A stretch of DNA of 64,000 nucleotides, from positions 62,001-126,000 of the forward strand of contig JAQGDQ010000496.1 in NCBI GenBank assembly GCA_030141605.1, written 5' to 3'. Below, one piece after another: positions 24,831 to 37,000 of the stretch. The notes under the pieces were generated by a model. The model had not been told where the DNA came from, did no database searches, and saw only the letters and a program-made list of their open reading frames with translations. The DNA is from Tubiluchus corallicola (taxonomy: Eukaryota; Priapulida; Priapulimorpha; Priapulimorphida; Tubiluchidae). The position numbers were made by a program, and so were the translations under genes. Each line of letters begins with the position of its first letter. Position 1 is the stretch's first letter.

Positions 24831-25309
24831 GAGCTGCACATTAATCCAGCAAAATCTGGCCAAATACTTGAAATATGTTGAACAAAAGCTTGCCAGATAT
24901 GAAGCTGATGATATATTAAAATAGTTCCTTATGGAAAAACAGCCCGTACAAAATACACATGTAAAAATTGCTCCATTTTTATAAATGCTATATAACTAAC
25001 AAAGATAACCGTTAAAAATAGCATTTCAACATTATAAGCATGCATATAAAAGCACCATTCTGAAAAATTTTCTTTAAATCCCTTAAGGGCCTCAATGTTA
25101 GCTTACAAACTTTTCCCAGAATCCATTATGCACAAAAACATTTTATCGAGCAGGTACAGCAAATTTTAAGAATCAGAATAAAGTTAAGAAACTGATTCAG
25201 GGATAATGGTAAAGAAGCAGCCCATATCCTAGTTACATTTTGTCAGTAATCCATATAATCAGATCAAAATATATTTGAAACTTTTAGTAAATGAATCTCT
25301 CACATGGAA

Positions 25310-25315
25310 TTTATT
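25310..25315 (-). terminator. Candidate poly(A) signal for NCS-1
   Basis: AATAAA on the minus strand about 270 nt past the stop codon. Other AATAAA matches lie farther downstream, so the true site is uncertain. Confidence 0.35.
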
Positions 25316-25582
25316 TAAACAGAATGAACGCATGTTTATAAATTGGTAACAATTAACTAGTTTAAGCAGCATTCAGCAGCACTGGTGTGGTATTTCTGGA
25401 ACAACACATACGATGATACAATTCATCTGATGATTGCGAAAATCCACGCAGCATCACTTTCCAATATAGGAGAACATGCCCGTGGGTCTACGACAATAAT
25501 TTCTAGGTCATTAGAATACGTTGTAACACATGAAGACAGTTTTTAATACTGGTGAGAACGGATATGATCTTGCATGTAAATC

Positions 25583-26152
25583 TTACGATGTCGTATCTAT
25601 AGTGAGGGCCTGCACAATCCATGGATCTGACTTTGATCCCTCTCGGAATTCCTCTCTTGTCAAACGACCATCTCTGTCCAAATCCATCTGTTCAAATATT
25701 TTGTTCACCCGTTTTTCCGGTGTATCCTCGTCAGCAGGCAGATCTAGCATGCTACCAACCATTGAGTAAATGGCATCAACAATGTCCACCATTTCGGCCT
25801 TAGTGATGTAGCCATCATGATCTAAATCATACAGACTAAACGCCCACTCTAACTTCTCATCTAGTGTCCCTCTAGATGTCACGGATAGTGCCATAATAAA
25901 CTCTTTAAATGAAATTGTTCCATCTTTGTTCAAATCAAACACATTAAAGACAAATGATGCAAACTTTGATGGATCTCCATATGGGAAGAACTGCTGGTAG
26001 ATGCTCTGGAACTCTTCTTTCCGCAAAAGTCCGCTTGGACAGTCTTTAAGAAAGTCTTTGTGCCACTGTTGTAGTTCCTTCTTGTCAAAATATGTACATA
26101 GCTGCAATTCAGAGATTTCTGCTGACGACAACTTGCTACTGCTTTTACCCAT
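25583..26152 (-). CDS. NCS1: Neuronal calcium sensor 1 (frequenin) homologue, single-exon CDS
   Basis: The 189-residue product is almost the same length as animal NCS-1 (190). It starts MGKSSSKL, an N-myristoylation signal (Gly2, Ser6). [20 protein letters not shown] matches the N-terminal hydrophobic-pocket region. EF-hand 1 (about 36-47) is degenerate with the CPSG replacement typical of the family. EF2 (73-84, [12 protein letters not shown]), EF3 (109-120, [12 protein letters not shown]) and EF4 (157-168, [12 protein letters not shown]) keep the Ca2+ ligands. [13 protein letters not shown] and the C-terminal [13 protein letters not shown] segment are family hallmarks. The protein should be a myristoylated Ca2+ sensor at membranes that regulates PI4-kinase, channels and exocytosis. 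The coding region has no intron, unlike the multi-exon vertebrate gene. A non-coding 5' exon could exist upstream. Confidence 0.95.
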   Translation of the reverse strand: MGKSSSKLSSAEISELQLCTYFDKKELQQWHKDFLKDCPSGLLRKEEFQSIYQQFFPYGDPSKFASFVFNVFDLNKDGTISFKEFIMALSVTSRGTLDEKLEWAFSLYDLDHDGYITKAEMVDIVDAIYSMVGSMLDLPADEDTPEKRVNKIFEQMDLDRDGRLTREEFREGSKSDPWIVQALTIDTTS

Positions 26153-29100
26153 TTTGAAGGCAAACTCATAACATCACAGCAGAAATTTTCAAAAAGTCCT
26201 GCAAATACTTAAGACAAACAGAGTAAGATAATAACATAACAATAAAAAGTGAACATTTACTTAATGATGAGGAGCAACATAAGAACACAAGACTTGCAAA
26301 ACAGTGTGCTAGACCTGTAGAATAAAGTGACCTAAACACCACAAACGACTCAGCAAAGATGCATATTCGTGCAATCATTTCTCAGTGGATGCACTGTGCG
26401 TGTGTTTGCGTGTAGCTATTTATTGAAATGGGAGCCTGCTTCATGGCCAAATCTTTGCTTAAAAATAAATAATTATTGACTGACTCCCATTTGTTTTGAT
26501 TAATTTATTTAAAAAATGTCCAGCACTAATGGCAGTTCCACACCTGCTGCACTGCAGTTCAGGATGAAAGCGCCCAGTTATTATAATTAAGCAATCAGTT
26601 GTGAAATTTGATATGAAAAACTTACACACTCGCATGCATGCACTAAAATCACTGTCTGCATTCATTGCGAAAATAAGTCTGTCGGGGCCTTCTGAAACCG
26701 ACAGTGGAAGTCAAAGAAATAATAATGGAGGCAGAATTTTCTCCTTTAGCATTTTATTAAAAGAGCAGAATCAGTGAATTACTGGCACGTATTATTCTTC
26801 AGAAAACAAGGCAATTTACAGGTGTTACATGCATAAATACCCTGTTGTATTTATTGATTAGTTCTCCAATTGTTTTGCAACCCTATTGATGGGACACCCA
26901 GGAAAGCACATATTCATTGTATAGACAATGTTTGAGATGAGCTTAGCAAATACAATGACTTTGCGTAAATTCCCTAAAATACACTGAATTCAGCGATATA
27001 CCAAGTTAAAAATACCAGGTTTTGCGATTACTTAAAGCATCAAGGCGAGTAGAAATGTAACAGAATCTCTTCTTAAATGTAAGTATTACAACAGTTGTTA
27101 GGAAACGTTTTAAATACCCCACCAGCATCCCAAACAGAACAGCAGAAACCGATGCATTTTGTTTATTACTGTAGGTAGGTTTTAAGAGCAGATTACTCAT
27201 AAGTAAAATTTAAAAATCACTCTAATAATATTTTTGTATGTTCTAATTTAAATAAGTTTAACAACAAATTTGTTTGAATTCCATTAAGTTTTAATATTCA
27301 TTAATGTACTGTTTTGTTGAACAACTGCGTAGTTCAACCATAACATGAAAGGAAGGCTAAGTTAGTGTTGCAATTTTGAATGTACACGTAACCGAAACGA
27401 ATGACCAAAATGTTTAAAAAAAGACAAATTGAGCCTAGAGTATTTACTAAATAAGTAACGAGTACAACATCTCTATTGTTCTTGCAGATTAGAGCATGTT
27501 GTATCTTTTGTTGTAAAATCGTGTATTGTCAAACTTGTAATGATTCATTGCAAAGTTTCATCTCCAGATGATAAGTACTTTTTAGGAGTATGCCTAATAA
27601 TTGATGTTATAGACGTACATTGCCCTCACACATTTTTTTCTATAAAAATATTTTCAATATTGGCTAGTTTGTACTGCATGTGTGAAATAAACATATCTTA
27701 TATTTGAGTTGCAAATCTTACTGATTGGTAAATTAGCACGAGTGTTTTAATGCATTGACTAGCTTACAAGTTACAGTTACACTGCGGAGACTCGTACCAG
27801 TTATAACTACTTTGTAAATCCACTTTAAATAAATAAACTTAAGATTATATTATATAAAACAGTTTTTCTCGATCACGCAGACAAGCAAAAATTGTAGCAG
27901 ACAAATTTTGAATTTTGTGCGCTGGGTTTAAGAGACGACAACACAAAGACAGTAATAACGTCAACAGAAGAGATGTCCTACTGTCTTTTACCTTTGGATT
28001 CTTTTTTTGAACTTTGCCATCGCCGTTAAATGCCTCCTATTATATTTCGATTTATATCATAATTCACTTCAAGTTTAATGTTACAAAATGAGTTTTACAT
28101 TATCGCATCATTTCACTAACAGTTTTACACAGCATGGCACAATAGGAAATCTTTGACCAGTTACGCGTGGCGGCCGAGGCCTAATCCGCGATTTTATGCT
28201 AAAGAAGCTTATTTTTTGTATGATAGAGCATCGAACTTTCGAGTTCGAACGTTCGAAGTTGATTCGAACCTAAAATTATAGATTCGAATAATTCAGCACT
28301 TCAACCACATACGTTCTTTATCATTAAAACGTTTGAAATATCATACAATTAGCCCATTTTAGTAGCGATTTCTGTAGTAGTAATTTTTACACAAATTATT
28401 AGTGGTTTTATTGCACAACAAAATCGAGCAATATGCATGATCCTTATAAGACTGCTTTTTACTGGTGGTTCGAAAATCTTTCAAACTCAATTTGAATTCG
28501 AAATACTAAAATTCGGTATGACTAACATTCGAAAGTCACAAATTCGATTCAATTTCTGGCAGAGAATACTCACCCCTAACCAATACCCACCCTGTATTGT
28601 GAGATTCGCGACAGTGACTACAATTACTTTTGCGTTGATATCTGAATTTCAATCTTTCTTTGAAAAATAACATAGGCAGATTATTTTGTTTATAGTTCTA
28701 GACATTTAACTAGAATTTTGACTAATCACTCACCTGTAGCAGAAATGTATTGCACGTTTTTTTGCTATGCTATCTGTTTGCTAGACTGATCAATTGATTA
28801 ACTACAGTTGTGTATGGTAGTCATAAATTTTCTGTTCTGGCACTGCTTAAGTCTTTTTTGCTTTTTTCTTTACATTAATATGTTTCATGCAGAATGAGAT
28901 ACATAACTATGGTCATATAATTACATTCATTACCAACATAATTGTGTTTATTAACAATAACAGGATTCTTTATTCTGCTTAAAATGCTGCTGCAGCCCAT
29001 AAATGATTCTTGACATCAGCAACAAAAAAACTACAGCTTTCTGATAACTTCAGACACAGATTTGTACACAGTGTCTCGTAACAAAAAACAACGTTTTAAG

Positions 29101-30028
29101 ATGACATGGAAAGTAGGGATGCCTCGAAATCAAAACAAAAATTAGGCCACTTATTTCACAGATTAATCACCATATTACACAACAATCGAAGAATATCGTT
29201 TGAGGCATTTTTAAAATCTTAATGAAACAAGAACAATATGGCAATTACTTTTTACACCAAATTGTGGAACTGTTTGGCAACCAAATTGGCTAAAATTAGT
29301 AAAGATAGCTACTGCCCCCTAAAAACAAAAATAATATCATACAATCTTACGTTTCTATGAATTGAATTTAACCACAAGTTTGCCAAGTGATTACATACCA
29401 GAACCAATAATTTTTGTATAAAAGAAGACTTATATAAAAATATAGATTCATATTTATATGCTATATTATCAAAGCACAGCAGATTATAACATAATTCATG
29501 GCTTCACTATTTTAATCATAACTTCTTTAGATAAAACACAAACACAGTGGATATAATCTGTAAATTCATCTGGACATAAGACACTTTCACTTTATCCATT
29601 ACATAAATGAATTTATAACAATGAGGATCCATTTCGAGAAGCTTTAGCATAAGAAACTTGCGATTACATGCTAACTTATGTTCACCAAAGCATTACTACC
29701 TCTGTAAAATACTTTCTCCAGCCAATTTCCATACGTTGATAGCACGTCAGGACTCGCTGCTACCAGCAGCATGCAAGTGAGCATAACGAAAAAGAATCTA
29801 ATGCTTTTGAAACACGTGCGTGCATAGGATAATTCAATCAAGGGTGCAGCTGCACAGCAACAAATATTAAGCAAATGAACTTAATGTAATTTAGCATGTG
29901 CTTGTGTACATTACTGGACCAGTTTGCTATATGGAAGAGATTGATTTGCTGCTCAACTAATATTTGTTAGGGATATTCCTAACAAAACCAAATGCAGACA
30001 GCAGAAATAGATACATTAAAAAATACAA
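26153..30028. other. Spacer between NCS-1 and FKBP15
   Basis: AT-rich. It should hold the NCS-1 5' UTR and promoter and the far 3' flank of FKBP15. Near 28225-28560 there is a block rich in TTCGAA palindromes, and at 28575-28594 the sequence ACCAATACCCACCCTG resembles one end of a hAT-type element, but no matching second end was found. No gene was recognised. Confidence 0.4.
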
Positions 30029-30034
30029 TTTATT
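30029..30034 (-). terminator. Candidate poly(A) signal of FKBP15
   Basis: AATAAA on the minus strand about 205 nt after the FKBP15 stop codon. Confidence 0.45.
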
Positions 30035-30238
30035 TTAGTGTTCAAGCAAGTAATTATACTTTCAAAGATGAATAATAATGTCATTTCAGCAATTACTATT
30101 CAACTGAGCAATTACCAGTCATATCTGAGCTAGTTATCATTGCAGAACGGTATAAAAGATTATGGCACATCAAGATATGATGTAAAAATTAGCTTGCATT
30201 GTTATCACGAATACAGCAGGCATCGTAGAAAGCTCTAA

Positions 30239-33200
30239 TCACTTTAACCAATCTAAGTCATCATCATCGTCATCATCACCAAACAGCGGTGGTGGTTGCT
30301 TAAAGTGATAATTCTGTTAAAAAATGCAACGAAGAGATTAATATCGCACCAACAAGTTTATATTTGCAGATTTTTCCCATACAGGAATGTTTATTAACTT
30401 CATGCTCATTAATCATTAGGGTGCAGATATAAGTATTCCATAGGAACTTGTGCAGAATTTCGTGTAATTATTTAAGAAAGTGCTAAACAATTTTTCTAGA
30501 GATATGGAAGATAACCATAAATTACTCACAACTTCATTATCGTTCGTTGATTCCACTGAACCTACATGCTCATGAGAGGGGCTCCGTGAAGCAGATGGCT
30601 TAGCCGATGAACCTCCAAATAATAAAGAACCCAGCTCAGCATCATCGTCATCGTTGCCGTCATCACTCCCAAACAACCTTATGATACACAAAACATACAT
30701 TTAGCCTAGCGAGAAGTATCAGAAATTATGATAAATTAAAATCACAATGATATAAGATAACAATTAATAAAAAAATAAGAATACCTGTTTAATTCTTTCA
30801 AAACGTAACACACAGCTACAATTTCAAACAACCCCTTCTCCTCAGCTTATTAGACAGTGACATTTCTTCTTTAGCACTACTATTTAAAACATAAACAGGA
30901 AACAGCTAGCTGATCACAGTGTTGTGTTTGCTTAGCAACAGAAGTTAAGCAATTCAGAGCTCTGTCAGCAAATGGATGGGGGACTGCCACAGGAAACAGC
31001 TTCTGAATGGTTTTATCTACCACACTGATCTTCTTAAAAGGATGTATATGAATCCCAATACATTTACTAGGTCTGTCAGCAAGTGCTATATGCCAGCTTG
31101 CTGTCTACTAAGCTGCTAAGAATGAGGTGCTTTGAGCTACATTTCTGGTTTTACAGAAAAACCCATTTTCACAAAAAAAAACAATATCTGTGCCAACAGT
31201 CAGGTATACCGAGATCAAATCAACGTCACCAATATATAATATTCCTTTATTTGCAATTTATAATTATTTACTCCCTACCCTCTAATGAAACCAAGTCATG
31301 TTGCACTACAAATGATTAATCCTCCATTTTCATAGTAACAGTTGGACTGTGAAAAGGTAACTCCTGGTGGAAACTTCTATAACTTCTGTAGTCACTGTAG
31401 AGTTAATATATTTCAAGCATATTGTGAAATCTAGTCATGTTACTCTGCTAATAAGAATCTTCCATTCTCAAGGGCTTCGGTTAAGGGACACTGAAATTGT
31501 TATTCATCTTGTTATTCATCGATAACTTACCTTTCACTAATAGAACTGGTTTTACTATCTCCTATTTGTTGGGGGGTTACATCGGGTAATATGTCCATCT
31601 GCTCTTCTTCATCATTTTGCAATGCTGAGATGCTGTCGTCAAAGCACTCCTGATTAATAGGTTGTAACATAAATTAACGGTATTAAATACATCAATATGA
31701 TAAAAAAATTTAATTTTGTAATACTGCCAAGCCTGAAACAATACTTCCTGACAGAACGCTAACAGCTTATTGGGATAATAGTGAAAAATTACTAAATGAC
31801 TAAGCAAACTCGAATATAACTGTGTCTAGACAAATATGCAAGATTTGGCAGTGGTGATTTTTTTATGTGTTTCACAGTTTACATTTATAAATTTTGCGAC
31901 TGTTAAGAGTAAGAATAAACTAACTATTTATGGTAAATTTTACAGGTGGTAGATATGCAATTTGCATACAATTGCAAACACACTAATTTTTTATGCCAAC
32001 TATTTTAACGAAATTAAAATGTTAAACTTTGGTTTTCGTGGTTGCATCATTTGTTAAAGATGTTACTTGGTTTCACGACATACTGTTTTTTCCCATATCA
32101 ACTAATAGGCCTACTGTACTTTCTCACCGTACTTTTGTAGGTCTACCAAAGTCACACTGTATATGTAACAACATAAAAACCTAGTGACAATATGTTGAAA
32201 CTTACCATAAAACAGTGTGACCTGAAATGCATCCTACTTATCGAGGAAGGCGCCAAAGTGATTTGGAATGAATGTAGTTATTTAAATATGGCGACAAAGT
32301 GACCCAAAATGCATCATACTTATCAGGGAAGGTACTAGGAATGATTTGAAATAAATTTTGATTATCTATATATGGTGACAGAGTGACATGAAATGAATCC
32401 TATTTATCGAACCATATTTTTTTAATTTTAAAAATGGCAATACATTGTAATGCGGCAAAATGTTCCATAAAATCACCTTTTCTACCACTTCTCTTCTCCT
32501 TGTTGATGTAACATGTTTACACTCGTTTTGAAAATTTCCGCATTTTTCTAAATAAATGACTTTGCAGTTAATAGGTACAAGTTATCCGCACTGCCGATGG
32601 TTGCCTCTCTGCAACTCTATCTTTGACAACAATCTGTCTAAGCTATGCCCATTTCATTTCTAATAGTGTTGATTTTCACTTTTTTTTACAATAAAAAACA
32701 AAATCTCAGTGCCTAAAGCAAGGCCAGAAATTTGTTAATAAGATGAAGCATCCATCAAGTGAGAAAAAATTGGGAGAAACCATTAAAGCAAACTAAAGAC
32801 AAATGGAGACTTGGGGATTAATTTGGTAAGGATAACATTAATAAAAAAATTATATTCATTTCTATATCTCTTTCAATCTGCTGAATTATGATAATGATTA
32901 ACTCTTTACTGATACGAACTTCTTAAAACTGCGCTAAGCAGTTGTGAAGTGCATTACTTAGTTTGCACTGTTAATAACGCAAAATAAAATGCTGATATAA
33001 AGCATAAACACCTGTTTAAGATCTTCAGGAGGTTGGTGACTTGAGCTTGAAGAAGCGACTTGCGGTTCTTCTGTAGTTTCTTCTGTCGCAGATACATAAG
33101 AATCTATTGTTTCGTTTGGATGCAGTGGTACCTTTTCTTCACCTGCTTGGTCAATTTCTGAACTGACATGTTCAGCATCAGGTGACATGCGGGCTTCAAG

Positions 33201-34061
33201 ATTAGTCTGCTTAGTTTTTAGCTCGTCTTCATTTTCGTCTGTTCCCGTGGATGGTACTAACTCGTCAGTTGGGTCAGTTTCACGACAGATTTCGGATGTT
33301 ATGTTATCACTGCCTAGTTCACCAGATGCTGATGATCCTGTTTGCTTTGACTGAAAATGATTTACATCTTCTATAAGACTAGGTACTTCATTAACATCAC
33401 CAGTTAAATTTTCTATTTTTGGCATCGATGCATTTTCTGAAATTTGACCTCCGCTGTCTTCTTGAATTCTAGTGTTAGTATTTAAGTCTTCATCTGGCTT
33501 TCCGAATTGAGCCATATCAGATGTAGGCATTTTGTCGAAAATGTGTGAGTTATCACTGGCTTCTCCATTTTCAGTTGGCTGGACAATGCATAATGAATCA
33601 ACTGGCAAATCTGCATTGCTCGACAGACTCAACTCACTGTTTTCAGCTTCTATAGCATTGTCTAAGTTTTCAGTTTCTGTAACAGGTACGGCAAGTGAAG
33701 AATCATTTGCAGCTTTTATTGAATCACAGACAATATTTTCTGAAGATGAGACTGACAGTTCTTTTCCTTCCTCTTTACTTTTGTTTTGTACATCACAGTC
33801 TTTGTCAGCATCAGCGGCCAAGGCTACATGATGCTTTTGAACACTTGCATCTTCCTTCTTTATATTTACCTCCTGAGGGGAAATTTCACTTTGTCCTAAA
33901 GGGCAGATGTCGTCATCAGCTTGATCACTAGGTGTGGAAACACCACTTCCACTTCCTGTAGATATCGGTGAACGAACGTTTTCCACTGGTTTCTCTGTTG
34001 TGACAGATGTATGTGCATTGTTGGCTGATGAAGACTGCTGCAACATTTGCATGGTAACCGT
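30239..34061 (-). CDS. FKBP15: FKBP15 exons 20-23: acidic Ser-rich region and LFG-acidic C-terminus
   Basis: Exon 20 (33012-34061) is one 350-codon frame opening with TVTMQMLQQ and rich in Glu, Asp, Ser and Thr, probably disordered. Exon 22 gives RLFGSDDGNDDDDAELGSLL, then FGGSS. Exon 23 gives PPPLFGDDDDDDD, then LDWLK and stop, matching the vertebrate FKBP15 end (PLFGDDDDDDDIDWL). Repeated LF followed by acidic runs resembles the LFa motifs of the WASH subunit FAM21; that link is inference. Confidence 0.9.
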
Positions 34062-37000
34062 CTGTGAAAATCAAAGGTGCAACAAAAATTAATTGTGTGA
34101 CCAATGATGAAACTAAGCATGCATAAAAACAGAGGAGACTCGAATGTATTGACAGCTAAAAAATTCAGTTTGTAAAAGACACACAACTACAAAGTAGTTT
34201 TTATTGCATACATTAAACATTAAAAGATCTAACAAACCACCTCTAAAAGAAATTAGTGAAACACCAAAGAAGACAAGGTTACCAGACATATCTAGAAGCC
34301 CAGGACCTTGTCATGTATTTTATTGCACAAAGTTTTTCAGATATGTCAAAGCACGTGAGTTTTTTCATGGCAGCCGGATAAGTAATATCTAAAGCACACA
34401 TCTAACTGCGGATAGAAAACTCGCAATTCATAAAAGTGAATTTTAGAATCAGTATGTTTAACCTTGATTGTTTTCAGGAGCATAGAATGCACGGTGGCGC
34501 CAACGTATTGTTGCTCTGAACTAAACTCGCCACATGTGATATGGTAAACAGAATTCATCACCTTTTTTACCTGAAATGAATGTCATATTAATAATCAGTA
34601 TCTCATTTTGCAATCATCATCAACTTCTCCTTACAACTGGTGATATTGCAAAATGACATCAACTGGAAATAAAAACTTCATTGGTCATGGGTCATTTCAC
34701 ATTACATCTTGCAGTCATCATCAACATGCTTCATTGAATTTAAAAAAAGCCAAGACAAAAACTGTGGTGGTAAATAAATGTGAAATAAAGAATAGGTTTG
34801 AATTTAATGTATTCACTAACATGAAAACAGAGTTTTTTAGTATGTTTAAATAAGGTTCAGTACTGAATGAGGCATACAACACGAATAAAATGCATACCTG
34901 CCGTAAGACGTTTTCACTGCCAAAATTCTCGAACTGACGTTGTAGCTCAACTGTGGTATTCTCAGCCTCCAAAGCTTGCTGTCTCCAAGACTCTGCCTCA
35001 GTTTCTGCTGCCATCAGCTTTTCTTTCAGCAACTTATAATCTCCGCCATCACAATTTACGTCTTGCTGTGGAATTGTTTCTTCTCTAGGAAAGTCACTTT
35101 TGTATTTTTCACGTTCGAGCTCTAACTTTGATTTTTCGTCTTCTAGAATTTGTATTTGTCTACGGAAGTGTAACAGTTTTTCTTCCATTACAGCTGACTC
35201 ATCATCCAATTTTTGCTTCAGTCTCACTACCTCATTCTCCGCCAATTGTCTGGCTTCTGTTATACTATCCACCTCTCCCGATCTTCCAGACAATTCCTTT
35301 TGTAGTTCAGTAATATCATCATGCATTTTTGTCACACTTGTCTCTGAGCTTCTCACATTGTTTTCAGCTTTTTCTAGATCAATTTTCAGTGACTCAATTT
35401 CCCTCTTAGCTGCCAGCAATTTTTCAGACGTTTCTGTTTTTGTTGCTGCTAACGTTTCACTCAATCTTGCTGCTTCCTCTTCTGCAGCTCGCAACTTGCC
35501 TTCGCTGACTTCTGCTATTTGCTGCAAATTTGAGCTGTTCTTGCTTCTGTCTAAAAACAGAGTTCTATATTATACCTTAGCTTTTAATACAAACAGTAAT
35601 TTCTATTCCAGAATGATGCACCAACAAGAATTTTCCAGTCAGCAGTATAACAAGATTGTTTACTTCATAAATCTGCTTTACATAGGTGCTATATTTGTGT
35701 GCTTGCAAACCTTAATTGTCCATAAGTCGGCATCGTTAAAACTACATTAAAATGCTTCAAAGTAGAATGCACCAAATTTTGCTCAAACGTCAATTTTTTG
35801 TTTTTTGTAAAAACAAATGCTAAATATAATGAACTTTCACATTCTACCATCAAACTGTCAAGAAAATGCTTAAAAAATACAAATGCTAATCTAATTTTAT
35901 AACCCCAGACTCACTTTTCTCTCTAGAAACTAGCACTACAATTGAGAAAACTCATGGGAGCAATCATTATGCTTCGGGTTCTTTCTGTCACCAAGCCTAG
36001 ATCTTCGCTTGATCCTTGACATCAATGTGTTCTTGCAAATCCACATTTGTTGCTAAGTGTTTTGTAGAAACACGACAAAAAAGAATGGCTAACTTTGACA
36101 ACGATTTTCTCAATTTACGTTTTTCAGTGTGTAGCGTGCACCTCAACTTCACAGTGGATTATCTTAGTTTAGAAATAACATAGAGTGATGAGCTTGGCAT
36201 CAAAATTATCCTCATGAAATGGAGATTCAGGATACACGAATAATTAGAAAAGGTAAATTGCCAACTTATGGACGATTTTGCTACGCAAGCACACATTTAA
36301 TGACGTTAACCTATACATTTTCGCAGTCACTTCTACAAATAAAGCTCAGTTAATTCAGTTGCACTTTTTTCTTCCTCGTAACTTTTATACTAGCATGTTT
36401 CATTGAATATTTGAACAACCTTTACAGATGATTTATAAACTTAACTAAGACATAAATTACCTTCAAGCTGAACCTCCAGAGAACCAATCAGCTGATTTCG
36501 ACCGGACAATTCACTCTGGACTGTCTGCAGCTTCTCTTCTAATTTAGCTGTTGTTTGCTGTTCTTGTTTTAACTGTGCTTGCAATACATCAGCACGTGAT
36601 ATGGCTTCAGTACAGTCTTTCATTATTTTAAGCTGTTTCATACAAAATCTTATTCAACACAAAATTCAATGTCATTTGGTATAATTTTGATGCACTCACT
36701 TTTAGGTAACAATTGGCTTATAGGTTTAAAAAACTGACCAGAAAAAATTAGAGAAACTAGACGTAGCTAGTCAACAGAGCAAGAGGAATACATTAGTGGT
36801 TATGTGACCTGGTCTGCAAATTTGAACATGGGAGGACTCGGTAAGTAAATGGATGCGTGACTGGTGGAAAAATTGCGTCCGAGTGATTTTGTCTAGGTTA
36901 TTCACTCCTTTATGTGTATCTGAATGGAACTACACACCTTTATCCATTCAGCATCATACATTAGAAGATTATCCTTAATAACAAGTTGGCTGTAGTTTCA

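Larger units (their letters stand above)
22501..25309. other. Intergenic region between the converging Ig and NCS-1 genes
   Basis: Contains a GGCCGGCTGCTCTG/GGCCGGCTCAAGAG motif pair near 22604-22655, GATGAT/AATGAT simple repeats at 22780-22950, and a SINE-like block at 24758-24830. Part may be extended 3' UTR of NCS-1. No exon found. Confidence 0.4.

Noticed and set aside
28225-28594. TTCGAA-rich palindromic block as a hAT transposon
   Set aside because: Only one plausible end (ACCCACCCTG) could be seen and no matching 8-bp target duplication, so it was not called as an element.
33532-33931. Plus-strand frames of 78-99 codons
   Set aside because: They are antisense shadows of the 350-codon FKBP15 exon 20.
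35100-35750. Plus-strand 216-codon frame
   Set aside because: It is antisense to the FKBP15 coiled-coil exon and Ser/Phe-rich as expected for the complement of Glu/Lys codons.
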